Source: Planctomycetota bacterium (GTDB lineage: Bacteria; Planctomycetota; Phycisphaerae; UBA1845). Taken from it: DNA of 64,000 nucleotides. Position 1 is the first letter of the stretch. Every line of letters starts with the position of its first letter. Position numbers and translations under genes: made by a program. The stretch lies in assembly GCA_016208685.1 (NCBI GenBank), contig JACQXM010000014.1:1-64000 (forward strand). Reading direction: 5' to 3'. Under the pieces are notes generated by a model. The model was not told the origin of the DNA and searched no databases. It saw only the letters and a program-made list of their open reading frames with translations. This document shows, piece after piece, positions 51,613-62,241 of the stretch.

Positions 51613-52758
51613 TCACTTCGACCGAGCGCCTGATGCAGATCCGCGTTTGCCCGTGCGCGACGCAGGCGCTTCCTTCGGCGCTGCCGGCGCGGACGAAACG
51701 TGGTTCCTTGCCGCCTCGTTGTCCCGTGGCGTGGCGTCGTGGCCGGCGTCGACCAGCGTACGCTCGCGCTGCGCCAGCCGCATGTCCGCGTCCACCATCA
51801 TGCGGCAGAGTTCCTGCATGGTCACCTTCGGCCGCCAACCGAGCTGCCGCTCCGCTTTCGTTGCGTCCCCTTGCAGGACGTCCACCTCCGTGGGGCGCAG
51901 GTAGCGCGGGTCGAACTCCACGCGGCCTTCCCCATCCAGCCCCAGGCAGCGGAACGCCTCGGCGAGAAACTCGCGCACCGAATGGCTCTGCCCGGTAGCG
52001 ACGACATAGTCGTCGGGCTTCTCCTGCTGGAGCATCAGCCACATGGCAAGCACGTAGTCCCCCGCGAAGCCCCAGTCGCGCCTGGCGTCCAGGTTGCCCA
52101 GGTAGAGCTTATCCTGCAAACCCAGCTTGATACGCGTGGCGGCACGGGTGATCTTGCGGGTGACAAAGGTCTCGCCGCGGCGCGGGGATTCGTGGTTGAA
52201 GAGAATGCCGTTGCAGGCGAACAGCCCGTAGGCCTCGCGATAGTTCACGGTCTGCCAGAAGGCGTGCACCTTGGCACAGGCGTAGGGACTGCGGGGATAG
52301 AAGGGCGTGGTTTCGCGCTGCGGCACCTCGGCGGCCTTGCCGAACATCTCGCTGCTGGCTGCCTGATAAAAGCGCACCTCGCAGCCCGTCGAATCGCGAT
52401 AGTCGCGAATGGCCTCCAGCAGGTTCAGCGTGCCGATGCCCACTACCTCGGCGGTGTAGATGGGCTGGTCGAAGCTGGTGCGCACGTGCGACTGCGCCGC
52501 GAGGTTGTACACCTCGTCCGGCTTCACCTCGCTGAGAATCCGCCGCAGACACATGGCGTCCAGCAGGTCGCCATAGTGCAGGCGGAAGCGTACGTCAGAG
52601 TCGTGGCGGTCCTGGTAGAGGTGTTCGACGCGCTCCGTGGTGAACACGCTGGAACGGCGGATGATGCCGTGCACCACGTAGCCTTTCTGGAGCAGGAGCT
52701 CGGACAGATACGAGCCATCCTGGCCGGTAATTCCGGTGATCAGCGCTACTTTTGCCAT
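51613..52758 (-). CDS. gmd: GDP-mannose 4,6-dehydratase
   Basis: [39 protein letters not shown]...[21 protein letters not shown]...[16 protein letters not shown]. Confidence 0.97.
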   Translation of the reverse strand: MAKVALITGITGQDGSYLSELLLQKGYVVHGIIRRSSVFTTERVEHLYQDRHDSDVRFRLHYGDLLDAMCLRRILSEVKPDEVYNLAAQSHVRTSFDQPIYTAEVVGIGTLNLLEAIRDYRDSTGCEVRFYQAASSEMFGKAAEVPQRETTPFYPRSPYACAKVHAFWQTVNYREAYGLFACNGILFNHESPRRGETFVTRKITRAATRIKLGLQDKLYLGNLDARRDWGFAGDYVLAMWLMLQQEKPDDYVVATGQSHSVREFLAEAFRCLGLDGEGRVEFDPRYLRPTEVDVLQGDATKAERQLGWRPKVTMQELCRMMVDADMRLAQRERTLVDAGHDATPRDNEAARNHVSSAPAAPKEAPASRTGKRGSASGARSK

Positions 52759-52814
52759 GGTCGTCCTCCGCGGGCGTCCTCCGCATGTGAGCCCGAAGCG
52801 GGCTCGTTCGAGTC

Positions 52815-52836
52815 CCCCACCGCTGAAGCGGTGGGG
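52815..52836. repeat. Perfect hairpin CCCCACCGCT-GA-AGCGGTGGGG
   Basis: 10-bp stem with 2-nt spacer; related copy at 53118-53137. Confidence 0.9.
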
Positions 52837-52909
52837 CACCTGTCCCGCTTCATCCTGTCGCGGTACCGATCCTACATCGCTGCGTCGCGCACTTTGCCCG
52901 CTCCCTCAC

Positions 52910-53040
52910 GAGGCTGTCGAAATACTTCCCGTGAGCTACTTCGACACCTGTTTTGAGGGCACTTTTGCCCCTCGGACCCCAGTCTCGGAGGGCGAAAAGT
53001 ACATCTTCCGAGGCCGCGTCGACGGTATTTCGACAGCCTC
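52910..53040. mobile_element. 131-bp MITE-like element
   Basis: Perfect 16-bp TIRs GAGGCTGTCGAAATAC (52910-52925) / GTATTTCGACAGCCTC (53025-53040), flanked by TCAC TSD (52906-52909, 53041-53044); interrupts a repeat found uninterrupted at 41712-41742. Confidence 0.9.
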
Positions 53041-53117
53041 TCACGGTCGCGGCTCTGTTCCTTCGCCGCTGCGTTGCTTTCCTTCGCTATTCACGACTCG
53101 ACATTCGAATCGGCTCC

Positions 53118-53137
53118 CCCACCGCTAAAGCGGTGGG
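53118..53137. repeat. Hairpin CCCACCGCT-AA-AGCGGTGGG containing the GT2 stop codon
   Basis: 9-bp stem; the minus-strand TAG stop of the GT2 CDS (53125-53127) lies inside it. Confidence 0.9.
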
Positions 53138-54327
53138 CCACCCGGCTCTCCGCCGCGACCCGCGTCCGTTTCCGCCGCGAACCAACAGTATATCGGCTTA
53201 TCAGTCAGCCCGGCCACTTGGCGCCGCGTGGCGGCGGCGTGCACATCGGCCATGTTCACCACCACCACCGCGTCGCACGGCAGGGTCAACGCCTCGGCGA
53301 GCGGTACGATCGGGGTGCCACGGTAGTGACGCTCCGGGGCCGCGAAGCGATCGTCGCCGATCGCCGCAACAGCGACCCCCACAAGCCGGGCAGCGCGGTG
53401 AAAGGCGAGCACGTTCTTACCCAAGTCGGCGAACACCACACGGCGCACGCCGCGGCGGGCAAGCTCCGCCACCTTCTGCGCCACGAATTCCCAACGGAAG
53501 AAGGCCTCCAGGGCCGCGGGCGGCAGGCGGTGACGGATATATGTCAGGCGTTCGAGACTCGCGCGAACCGACCCGGCGCATAACCCGCGGAGGTGGGCGC
53601 GCAGGTTGCCCTCCCGCGCTGCCAGCATGGCGTAGCGCTGCCGCCAGTCGTCGCGGTAGGCGGCGTAGAACTCGCCGGGCAGATACCGGGCCGCCACCCG
53701 CAGGTTGTTCCGGATGTCGCAATAGGCGATGCGGTCTGAGCGCCGGGCGTGCGGCGTCTTGAGGTGATCCACCGCGATATCGTCGAAGACGCGTACGCCC
53801 CAGCCACGTGCCGCGAGGCGGAACGCCAGGTCGTACTCCTCGGCCTGCATGAAGAAGCCGGCGTCCAGGCCCCCAACGCCGCGCAGCGCCTCGGCGCGAA
53901 ACCCCACGCCCGCGCCAACGAACACGCCGGGCAGGGCGCTAGCCTCTCTTCCGCCGTCCGGCAGGTGCACGGCGAACCCTGCGGCGCCGAGCCCGGGGTC
54001 GGCGTCGAAGTGCTCCATCATCCGCGCCACGGCCCCGGGACGCGGGTGAGAATCGTCGTCCAGGAACACGATGTACGCCCCCGTGGCGTGCGGAACGCCC
54101 CAGGCCTTGGCGCAACTCCCGCGGTTGCGGCGCAGCGGAACGACGCGATCGGCGACTCCGGCAATGGCGCACGACGTGCCGTCGGTGGAGGCATTGTCCA
54201 CCACGACAATCTCGAAATCCCGCCGGTGCAGGCCGCACGCCGCCACCCGCGCCAGCGTAGGGGTGACGACCTCGCGGCGGTTGTACGTCGCGAGGATGAA
54301 GCTGACGCGGGGGCGATGCTTCGGCAT
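53125..54327 (-). CDS. Family 2 glycosyltransferase
   Basis: VSFILATYNRREVVTPTLARVAACGLHRRDFEIVVVDNASTDGT, GAYIVFLDDDSHP. Confidence 0.93.
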   Translation of the reverse strand: MPKHRPRVSFILATYNRREVVTPTLARVAACGLHRRDFEIVVVDNASTDGTSCAIAGVADRVVPLRRNRGSCAKAWGVPHATGAYIVFLDDDSHPRPGAVARMMEHFDADPGLGAAGFAVHLPDGGREASALPGVFVGAGVGFRAEALRGVGGLDAGFFMQAEEYDLAFRLAARGWGVRVFDDIAVDHLKTPHARRSDRIAYCDIRNNLRVAARYLPGEFYAAYRDDWRQRYAMLAAREGNLRAHLRGLCAGSVRASLERLTYIRHRLPPAALEAFFRWEFVAQKVAELARRGVRRVVFADLGKNVLAFHRAARLVGVAVAAIGDDRFAAPERHYRGTPIVPLAEALTLPCDAVVVVNMADVHAAATRRQVAGLTDKPIYCWFAAETDAGRGGEPGGPPL

Positions 54328-54881
54328 GTTCAGACCCGACTCCCTCCTCACATCTGTGTGACGCGTGCCGTGCGTCCTTGTGGCAAACGCCGCCTGGGTC
54401 GGGAAGCAGACGACGAACGGCGCCCGGCGTACCCCCCTTCCAGCTCGAGCCAGCCGGTCGGGCTGCGGGTAGACGGCGCACCGCGACTCCGCCCGGCCGC
54501 CGTGTATTATCGGTCCGACGCGTGTCCGGCTCGATGTGTTTGGCGGTTTCGCAGCGTACTACAGAGCTCCAAGTGAGCCGGAGCCGGAGGCATGCTGCCG
54601 GGTCAATCAAGCGGGCTGCCCCGCGGCCGGCGAACAGAGCCCCGATCGACGATACGCGCCGCGACCGCTGAACCGAGCCGCAACCGTAGAACTGAGCCGC
54701 GACCGTGAGGGAGCGGGCAATGTGTGCGACGCAGCGGGACAGGGAGGCACCGGGCGAAGGGACGGGGAAGGCGCGCGACGTAGCGGTGCAGGATCGGCAC
54801 CGCGAAAGCAGGGCGCGAGCGTCAACGTCCCGACCGCCCATCGGCACGGGGTAACGAAGCGGGACAGCCGGCGCTTGCGGC

Positions 54882-55142
54882 CTACACCGCCGTCACCGCC
54901 TGGAGTTTGGGTGCCAGGTACTCGGCGCAGCTATTGAGCGTCGCCAGCTTGGGGTAATCCTCTTTCGGCACTTCGATCTTGTAGCGCTTGCGCAGCTCCA
55001 TGACGATGTCGAGGAAGTCCATGGAGTCCATGTCCAACTGGTCGCGCAGGCGGACGTCGCCGCGGATGCCGGACAAATCGGCATCCGGCGCCACCACGGC
55101 GATGATGCCGAGCACAATCTCCTTAACTCGCTGCTCTACCAT
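54882..55142 (-). CDS. Acyl carrier protein
   Basis: LRDQLDMDSMDFLDIVMELRKRYKIEVPKEDYPKLATLNSCAEYL; phosphopantetheine site DMDSMD. Confidence 0.93.
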   Translation of the reverse strand: MVEQRVKEIVLGIIAVVAPDADLSGIRGDVRLRDQLDMDSMDFLDIVMELRKRYKIEVPKEDYPKLATLNSCAEYLAPKLQAVTAV

Positions 55143-55163
55143 GCGTTCCTCGAAGGCCTCCTG

Positions 55164-56402
55164 CTATCCGCGGCACCGGCTCACAATCACCGCGGAGTTG
55201 ATGCCCAGCATCCCGAACGAGTTGTTCAGGATATAGTCCAGTCGTTCCACGCGCCGCGGACGGTTGGCCACCAGGTTCCTCAGTTCGCAACGCGGGTCCA
55301 GGTCCGTGAGGTTGATCGTCGGGTGCACCATTCCGTCGGCAAAGGCACCGAGGTTGCCTGCCAGCTCCAGCGCCCCGGCCGCGCCCATCGCGTGCCCGAT
55401 GTAACTCTTCGTGTTGTTGATGTACGTCTGCGGGCAATCCACGAACACCCGCCGCAGCGCCTCAACCTCCTGTATATCGCCCAGCTCCGTGGCCGTCGCG
55501 TGCGTGCTGACGATGCCCACGTCCCTGGGCTCGATGCCCGCCCGCGCCACCGCCTCGCTCATGCACTCCGCCAGCCGCTCCGGGTCCGGAACCACGGGGT
55601 CGGAGGCGTCGGAGTTCATGGCATAACCGCCCACTTCCGCCACGATCGGCGCTTCGCGGCGCCGCGCGTCGCGCAGGCGCTCCAGCACGTAGACACAGCC
55701 GCCCTCGGAAACCACGATCCCGTTCCGCGCCCGATCGAACGGCCGGCAGGCCTGCGCCGGGTTCTCGTGCCACGCCAAGGCATGTTCCGCGGCGAAACTG
55801 GCGAAAATGCCGAAGGAGTGAATCGCTTCGGACACTCCGCCTGCCAGCGCCACGTCCACCTCACCCAGGCGCAGCATCTGCACGCCCTGTATGAGCCCGG
55901 CGTTGCCCGCGGCACAGGCGGCGCCGATCGTGTAATGCGGTCCGCGCAGCCCGAGGTTCAGCGTCACCTCGCCCGCGGGGTTGTTGGCCACCGTCCGCGG
56001 GTTGTGGTGATGCGACCAGAACTTGGTGTCATAGTCGTATTGGCGGATAACGTCAATCTCGTTCTCGGTCTCCACCGTCCCGTGCTCAGTGATGCCGATG
56101 AACGTCCCTACGCGACGGCGGTCCACACGTTCCCGATCGACCCTGGCACTTCGCAGGGCCTCGTGCGCGCAGTAGATGGAGATGGCGCCCGCGCGCGTGC
56201 CGCGGCGGCGGTCCTTCCGGTCCTGGTATCTTCGCTCGTCGAACGTGCAGACACCCGCGAGCACCTTGCCCATGAAGCGGGTTTCGATCACCGTGACACC
56301 CGATACCCCGTCGATGAGGTTGCGGCGGAAGGTCTCCAGGTCCGCGCCGTTGGGCGACGCTAACCCTATGCCTGTAATGACGATACGTTCGGCTTCGACC
56401 AT
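55164..56402 (-). CDS. Beta-ketoacyl-ACP synthase (FabF-like)
   Basis: Catalytic Cys in GAACAAGNAG, His in THATATELGD and NTKSYIGHAMGAAG. Confidence 0.94.
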   Translation of the reverse strand: MVEAERIVITGIGLASPNGADLETFRRNLIDGVSGVTVIETRFMGKVLAGVCTFDERRYQDRKDRRRGTRAGAISIYCAHEALRSARVDRERVDRRRVGTFIGITEHGTVETENEIDVIRQYDYDTKFWSHHHNPRTVANNPAGEVTLNLGLRGPHYTIGAACAAGNAGLIQGVQMLRLGEVDVALAGGVSEAIHSFGIFASFAAEHALAWHENPAQACRPFDRARNGIVVSEGGCVYVLERLRDARRREAPIVAEVGGYAMNSDASDPVVPDPERLAECMSEAVARAGIEPRDVGIVSTHATATELGDIQEVEALRRVFVDCPQTYINNTKSYIGHAMGAAGALELAGNLGAFADGMVHPTINLTDLDPRCELRNLVANRPRRVERLDYILNNSFGMLGINSAVIVSRCRG

Positions 56403-57044
56403 CGTGCGTTTGCCTGCGACCCCGCGCCGCGCCCGCCGGAATGGGTACGTGAACCGTCCGGCGAACCTGCATCCTATCGCCGAACGAGGGATTGGGGAAC
56501 AGTGCTCGCACAACGCGGTCGCTCGTGGGTTTCGCGCTGCGCTCGCCGGGCGCAGTCGCGGCCACCAGGGCCGATGGCCATACCGGCGCCGGCGCCGCGT
56601 GATTCACGTTCGCAGAGCGTCGCCGACCGGCGCTGGTTCTTGGACACCGGCGTACTCGGTTGGGTAGCACAGAAAGCGGCCGTTCCAGAGTGGACGCATG
56701 GCGGCAAGTATCCCGAGTCCCCGATGTCGTAGCCGCTTTGGCCGCGGCTCGCGCCATCGACCTGGCTTGAACCCGCCTCTGAACCGGGCGCGCCGCCCAA
56801 GCCCGCGACCCGCCGCGCCAACGTGCTGCCCGCGTAAAAACCCGATCCGCGCTGTTTGAGCTCCGGGCGCGGGTCCGGCATCGCCCCGCAGGACCAGCGA
56901 GCAGAACCCGATCGCGTGAAATCGGTGCCGTTTTTCCTTGTAAGAAAACGTCAAGTTCGCTAGATTGACGGTATGCGCAACCGCCGCGGTTCGCGCAGAA
57001 CCGGGGCGGGCGGTGGTACAGCAGCCAACTTCGGCGAAGGGGGT

Positions 57045-57082
57045 GATGCAGGTCGGGCGACGTGAGTCGCCCGACCTGCATC
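57045..57082. repeat. Perfect 17-bp inverted repeat with GTGA loop
   Basis: GATGCAGGTCGGGCGAC-GTGA-GTCGCCCGACCTGCATC. Confidence 0.95.
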
Positions 57083-57598
57083 GGTCGTGCCGGTGCGTCA
57101 GTCCGGCGAAGAGGGCGGAAACAACGCCAGCGCGTGCCTGGGCACACGGTCGCGTCGTGAGTTTCTTGGTTCGCTCGCTGGAGTCACCCCGGGAGTCACG
57201 GTAGCTGGCCCGTGCTCCACATCCGTATATTACCCTAGACGTCCGAGATATTCCAAAGGTTTCACGAATCGCGTGTAAAAGTTTGTCGGACGCTCATTCG
57301 AGCTCTCCCGGGCGGCTTTTCGCGAAAAAAAGCTGGCCGCACGGTCGCAGCCAGGCGTGCTGGCAGGTTGAGCCCGCGCGTCACGCCTGAAACTCGTCCC
57401 CCATCGCACGGTGTCGTCGGCTTGTGAGCAAAGTCTCCCGGCGCCTATGCGAACCCGGGGCCATCGGCCGGAAGGTCAGTCGCACAGGACGAGCCTTGCC
57501 CCGCAACCTTCCGACTCCGCAACGTCGGACAGCGTGGCGCGTGCCGCAAGGGCTGCCGGAGCGGCGGGTGAGCGTGGGCACGAACCTAAGGACCGCAT

Positions 57599-57672
57599 TG
57601 CGCCGGGCAGGACTCGAACCTGCGACTTTCGGATTAGAAATCCGATGCTCTGTCCACCTGAGCTACCGGCGC
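57599..57672 (-). tRNA. tRNA-Arg (anticodon TCT)
   Basis: Reverse complement GCGCCGGTAGCTCAGGTGGACAGAGCATCGGATTTCTAATCCGAAAGTCGCAGGTTCGAGTCCTGCCCGGCGCA; 7-bp acceptor stem, D arm, anticodon loop TTTCTAA, T arm. Confidence 0.97.
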
Positions 57673-57691
57673 GCCGAGGCGGTCCCGGGGC

Positions 57692-58654
57692 CTACAGCCG
57701 CGTGAGGCGTACGAGAAAATCGTAGTACTCGTCTGCCAGCGATTCCGGCGCGGCGGCAAAATAGGCACGGAAAACGACCTCCCCGAAGCTTAGCTCTACG
57801 GCATCCGCGCGTCCAAGCCGCCAGGCACGGGTGCGGGCGCTGAGCCGTCCAACCGCGGCATCGTCCAGCAGACGCCGCAGGGCGGCGGCGCGGCTCGACG
57901 ACCCCGCGTCCTTGAGAAACACCGTCAGCGCCCATACCTGGGCGTAGTAGGCCTCCGTCACACCGCTGTGGTCCAGTTGCAACACCTCGCCCGCATCGGT
58001 TCGCAGCAGATCGGCCAGGGGAATCAAGCGGTCGCCCGCGATCGCCTCCCGCAGGCTGTTGAGCCGCCGCGTGTTGTTCCGCGGCGTGAAGCGCGGACGA
58101 CCGGCGGCACAATCGACGGCCTCATGGTAGCACGCCAGTCCCTCGTTGAGCCACGCCGGCAGACCGGCGTCGAGCTGCGTGGCCACGTACTGGTGCCAAC
58201 CCTCGTGGGCCAGGGCGGCGAGCAGATCGCCGCGACCGGTCAGAAAGGTGGCTGAAGCCGCTCCCTCCGTGTAACCACCGGCGCGAATGCGCGCATACAC
58301 CGCGGAACGTAGCGGGTACCGACGCTGCGTGAACCGCTCCCACTCCGCCCGGGTATTGAAGACGTAGAAGTTCAATCGCGACGGCGCGTGGCGCGGAGCG
58401 ATGGTTTGCGTGTAGCGGCCGTACGCCGCCTCGGCAAAACCCGGAAGCGCCCCTTCCAGCAACGGATCCGCGAGCGTGCTGTAAATCTGGATGTGCGCGC
58501 TCGACAGGCGCCGACCCACGAAGCCCTCCTCGCTCCACGGAGTGAGCGTCACGCCGGCGCGCCGGGCGGGCGGCACGGTGCACCCGTTCCCCACCGCCAG
58601 GAACAGCAGCGCGAACGCAGCGAGGTCGTATCGCGCCCGAAATCCGCCCGGCAT
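57692..58654 (-). CDS. DUF1570-like putative metallopeptidase lipoprotein
   Basis: ALAHEGWHQYVATQLDAGLPAWLNEGLACYHE (HExxH...E gluzincin-like); VGNGC lipobox. Confidence 0.78.
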   Translation of the reverse strand: MPGGFRARYDLAAFALLFLAVGNGCTVPPARRAGVTLTPWSEEGFVGRRLSSAHIQIYSTLADPLLEGALPGFAEAAYGRYTQTIAPRHAPSRLNFYVFNTRAEWERFTQRRYPLRSAVYARIRAGGYTEGAASATFLTGRGDLLAALAHEGWHQYVATQLDAGLPAWLNEGLACYHEAVDCAAGRPRFTPRNNTRRLNSLREAIAGDRLIPLADLLRTDAGEVLQLDHSGVTEAYYAQVWALTVFLKDAGSSSRAAALRRLLDDAAVGRLSARTRAWRLGRADAVELSFGEVVFRAYFAAAPESLADEYYDFLVRLTRL

Positions 58655-58893
58655 AAACGAGAGCCGACGCCCGCGCGCGAGGCAGGACGGCGATCTGCGT
58701 ACAAGGCCTCGCCGCCGATGATTCCGCGCGTGGGGCGCTGCATGCCGCGGTGCCCAGGGTCGGTTTGGATCATCCATGGGCGGTCATTATCATGCGACGC
58801 AACGATGGGGGCGAGTCGCGCGGTCGCGCGGCGAGCCCGAGGCAACGATCACCTGGAGGGCGGCGGAATGCGCCGCGGAGAGTAAACCTAACG

Positions 58894-59934
58894 ATGCCCC
58901 ACGACGCAGATGTGGAAAAAGTCGTCATTGTCGGGTCCGGCCCCGCCGGTTGGACGGCGGCGATCTACGCCGCACGGGCGAACCTCCGCCCCCTGGTCTT
59001 CGCGGGCCGCCCCAAAAGCTCTCCCACCACGATTCTGCCCGGCGGGCAGCTCATGATGACCACCGAGGTGGAGAACTACCCCGGGTTCCCACACGGGGTG
59101 ACCGGACCGAAGCTTATGGCGTACTTCGAGCAGCAGGCCGTGCGTTTCGGCACGCGCATCGTCACGGACAACGGCCTGGAGCCGGACGTCTCCAACGCCG
59201 ACGACGGTCACAGCTACTCCTACCAGGACTGCGCCCGGGTCGATTTCTCCCGCAGGCCGTTTGTGGTTTCCTCCGAGGACGGCACCGAGTTCCGCGCCCA
59301 CAGCGTCATCATCGCCACCGGCGCCACGGCCAACTGGATCGGCCTGCCCAACGAGCAGCGACTGGCGCGGATGGGCGGCGGCGTGAGCGCATGCGCCGTC
59401 TGCGACGGAGCCCTGCCGGTGTTCCGCGACAAGGTGCTGGCCGTGGTCGGCGGTGGAGACTCAGCGGTGGAGGAGGCGACGTACCTCACGAAGTTCGCTT
59501 CCAAAGTGTGCATGATCCATCGCCGCGATCAGCTTCGGGCATCGAAGATTATGGCGCAGCGGGCCATGAGCAACCCCAAGATCGAAATCCTGTGGAACCA
59601 GGTGGTTGTGGACGTGCTGGGGGAGAACATGATCACGGGCATCAGGCTGAAGGACACGATCAGCGGGGCGGAGTCGGACCTCCCCGTCGGCGGGTTGTTC
59701 GCGGCCATCGGTCACACTCCGGCAACCGCGTTCCTCGAGGGACAGTTGGAGCTGGACGCCAAGAAGTACATAAAGCTCCGGGATCCGTACCGTTCCACCA
59801 CCAGCGTTGAGGGCGTTTTCGCCGCCGGTGACTGCGTGGACAGTGTCTACCGCCAGGCGATCACCGCCGCGGGCATGGGCTGCAAGGCGGCCCTGGATGC
59901 GGAGCGCTGGCTGGCGGATAAGGGCATCGAATAG
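58894..59934 (+). CDS. trxB: Thioredoxin-disulfide reductase
   Basis: VIVGSGPAGWTAAIYAARANLRPLVFAG, redox motif CAVCDG, VGGGDSAVEEATYLT, VFAAGDCVDSVYRQAITAAGMGCKAAL. Confidence 0.97.
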   Translation: MPHDADVEKVVIVGSGPAGWTAAIYAARANLRPLVFAGRPKSSPTTILPGGQLMMTTEVENYPGFPHGVTGPKLMAYFEQQAVRFGTRIVTDNGLEPDVSNADDGHSYSYQDCARVDFSRRPFVVSSEDGTEFRAHSVIIATGATANWIGLPNEQRLARMGGGVSACAVCDGALPVFRDKVLAVVGGGDSAVEEATYLTKFASKVCMIHRRDQLRASKIMAQRAMSNPKIEILWNQVVVDVLGENMITGIRLKDTISGAESDLPVGGLFAAIGHTPATAFLEGQLELDAKKYIKLRDPYRSTTSVEGVFAAGDCVDSVYRQAITAAGMGCKAALDAERWLADKGIE

Positions 59935-60004
59935 TCCCGTGTCGGCGCGGGCGCGACTCGGTCTCCGCGGCGTCGGACCGAAGTCCGTCGTTCATCCCAT
60001 GGCT

Positions 60005-61606
60005 TTAGGGGCAGGGGGCCTGTGCCGCGCGTGGTCCCCAGGCCTTCCCTACGGCCTGGTTGCGCCACTCGTCCGCGCCCAGATCGGGGGCATCCCCTGC
60101 GGGACGCGGGTCGCCGTCCATGTCGGTCGTGGGGGCGTCCTCGGCGGAGCCGCGGTCGATTCCTGCGCCGCCCTCGCGCACATGAAAGTCGGCGGCCCCG
60201 GGATCGGCGAAGCCCGGATCGCCCTCGACAGGCTCGTCACCGAGCATTCCCCCCTCGTCACCGCGAATTCCGTCGATGAGATTGTGATCCACGGTATAGC
60301 TGTCGACCGGTACGTCGGTGGCCACGGCGATCTGGAACGAGAGGTTCCGGCTGCAGATGTTGTTGCGAATGACCACGCCCTCCGCCTGGGTATTGTTATG
60401 TGCGATGCCCCCGCCCCAGGGGTCGCGTCCATTGTCATACGAGGTGTTGTTGATGATCGCGATGTTCGACATGGGGTGAGCATCGATGCAACAATCGCTG
60501 ATGCCGATTCCCACCCAGCCGTTGCCGTACGCGACGTTGTTGTACACTCGGACATTTTCAAGCAGCCCGCCGACCTCGGAAGCAATCGCGAACCCGTCCT
60601 CGACACCGTCATGGGAGACGTTGTTGAACACCTCGACGTTGAACGTGTGCTTGTCCTGAGCGTCGACGTAGAACCCCACCGCCTCGGTGCGGTAGACCTC
60701 GTTGCCGAATACCAACGCGTTTGAAGATCCGTCCTTGACGCAGATACCCTCCTTCTGGCTGTCGTGAACTACATTGTTGCGAACCTCCGCGCCGTCGGTG
60801 AGGCCGATCGTGATGCACTCATTGAAGCCGCCCAGACAGGCCTCCACGACCTCATTGCCGTCCACGATCACATCATGGCTGTTCCAGACCGCAATTCCCG
60901 AGTCGTTGGTACGATGGACGTAGTTTCCCTCGACCACGATGTGGTTTGCGGTGTCTACCTGGATGCCCGGATTGTGCGGGTTCGGTCCGGCGTTGATCAC
61001 CCGCAGGCCGCGAACGTGGATATAGTCGTGGCCGGTGATGTCGAACAGCCCGCCCCATTCCGGGATGGTGATGCCGGCTCCATCGACGGTCACGGTTTCG
61101 CCCGGAGAGGCCGCGTAGGTAATGGGGCGGCCGGCTTCGCCGGAGTTCTCCGGAACGACCCGCTCGGCATAAGTTCCGGCCCGGATGTTGACGGTCTGCC
61201 CGGCGGTCAGGGTGGCTGCCGCCTTCTGGATAGTGCGCCAGGGTCGGTCCTGCGTGCCGGGATCGTCGTCGTTGCCGGCAGGGGATACGTATCGAGCGTC
61301 AGCGCCCCCCGGTGGGCTGACGTCGCCCGACGCGTCGTCAGCGTCCGGCGCGCTGTCGTCCGAAGTGTCGCCTCCGTCCGGCGCCGTGTCATCCGGAGTG
61401 TCCTCTTCATCCGGGGCGATGTCGTTGGGGCTCGTGTCGCCCGGAGTCGTGTCATCGGGAGCGGCGCGGGAGCCACCAGACGGCCCGGAGCAGCCGATCC
61501 AGGTGGCCGCCACCAGGAGCAACGCCGCTGAACTCCAGTGGCGCCGGGCGAGCGAGTCGACGACGCGGCGGGTGGCGGCGGCCAGAGTCAGGGGACGAGC
61601 GTGCAT
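60005..61606 (-). CDS. Right-handed parallel beta-helix lipoprotein with acidic D/P/T linker
   Basis: WIGCSG lipobox; PDDTTPGDTSPNDIAPDEED linker; DGNEVVEACLGGFN / RNNVVHDSQKEGICVKDGSSNALVFGNEVYRTEA helix coils. Confidence 0.9.
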   Translation of the reverse strand: MHARPLTLAAATRRVVDSLARRHWSSAALLLVAATWIGCSGPSGGSRAAPDDTTPGDTSPNDIAPDEEDTPDDTAPDGGDTSDDSAPDADDASGDVSPPGGADARYVSPAGNDDDPGTQDRPWRTIQKAAATLTAGQTVNIRAGTYAERVVPENSGEAGRPITYAASPGETVTVDGAGITIPEWGGLFDITGHDYIHVRGLRVINAGPNPHNPGIQVDTANHIVVEGNYVHRTNDSGIAVWNSHDVIVDGNEVVEACLGGFNECITIGLTDGAEVRNNVVHDSQKEGICVKDGSSNALVFGNEVYRTEAVGFYVDAQDKHTFNVEVFNNVSHDGVEDGFAIASEVGGLLENVRVYNNVAYGNGWVGIGISDCCIDAHPMSNIAIINNTSYDNGRDPWGGGIAHNNTQAEGVVIRNNICSRNLSFQIAVATDVPVDSYTVDHNLIDGIRGDEGGMLGDEPVEGDPGFADPGAADFHVREGGAGIDRGSAEDAPTTDMDGDPRPAGDAPDLGADEWRNQAVGKAWGPRAAQAPCP

Positions 61607-62241
61607 GGCATTCCTCCTTCGTTTCGCATGCGGGTCGGTCCCGGTGCCGCGGCCACGGCCCCGGCGACTGCCACCGGGCGGGCGCTACGACGCTGGGGTC
61701 CGGCGCGGGCCCGCACACCTAGCCGGGGGCGCGTTCGTCGGCATCCGGCGCGGCGGTGATGCGGCCGACCAGCGGACACACTGCGGCGAGCCCCCTGCAT
61801 GCTCACGGTAAAGGAAGGAGCTTAACCGAAAGCGCCGGAGCGTCAAGCGGCCGCAAGGGTGGGGAACGGCGCGCCGAGGGCGAGCCGTCGCGGGCTCCAG
61901 ACGACCCAGGCGGCCCGCACGGCAGCGGGAGCCCAGCCGGCCCCGTCCCCAGGAGCGCGCATCGGCGTTGCGTCACCCGCTGGCTTTGGAGCGCTATGAA
62001 CTCAACCCGGTGCCGTGGGTTACGATGGGTGCGATGACGTAGGGGAAAGCCCTTCAGGAATGTCCGAGGCCTTGTGCACAGGTGGGTACGCACACCGAGC
62101 CCCGCGTCGGTTGCGCCGACGGCGTCAAGTACGTCCCCACCTGATTATGCGCGGTTCACCACGGTCCGTGGCGTGTACTCTCGTCGAACACGCCTCCTGC
62201 CGCCACAGCGACTACGCCGCCTCTCGGCTCCTCCGCAACGC

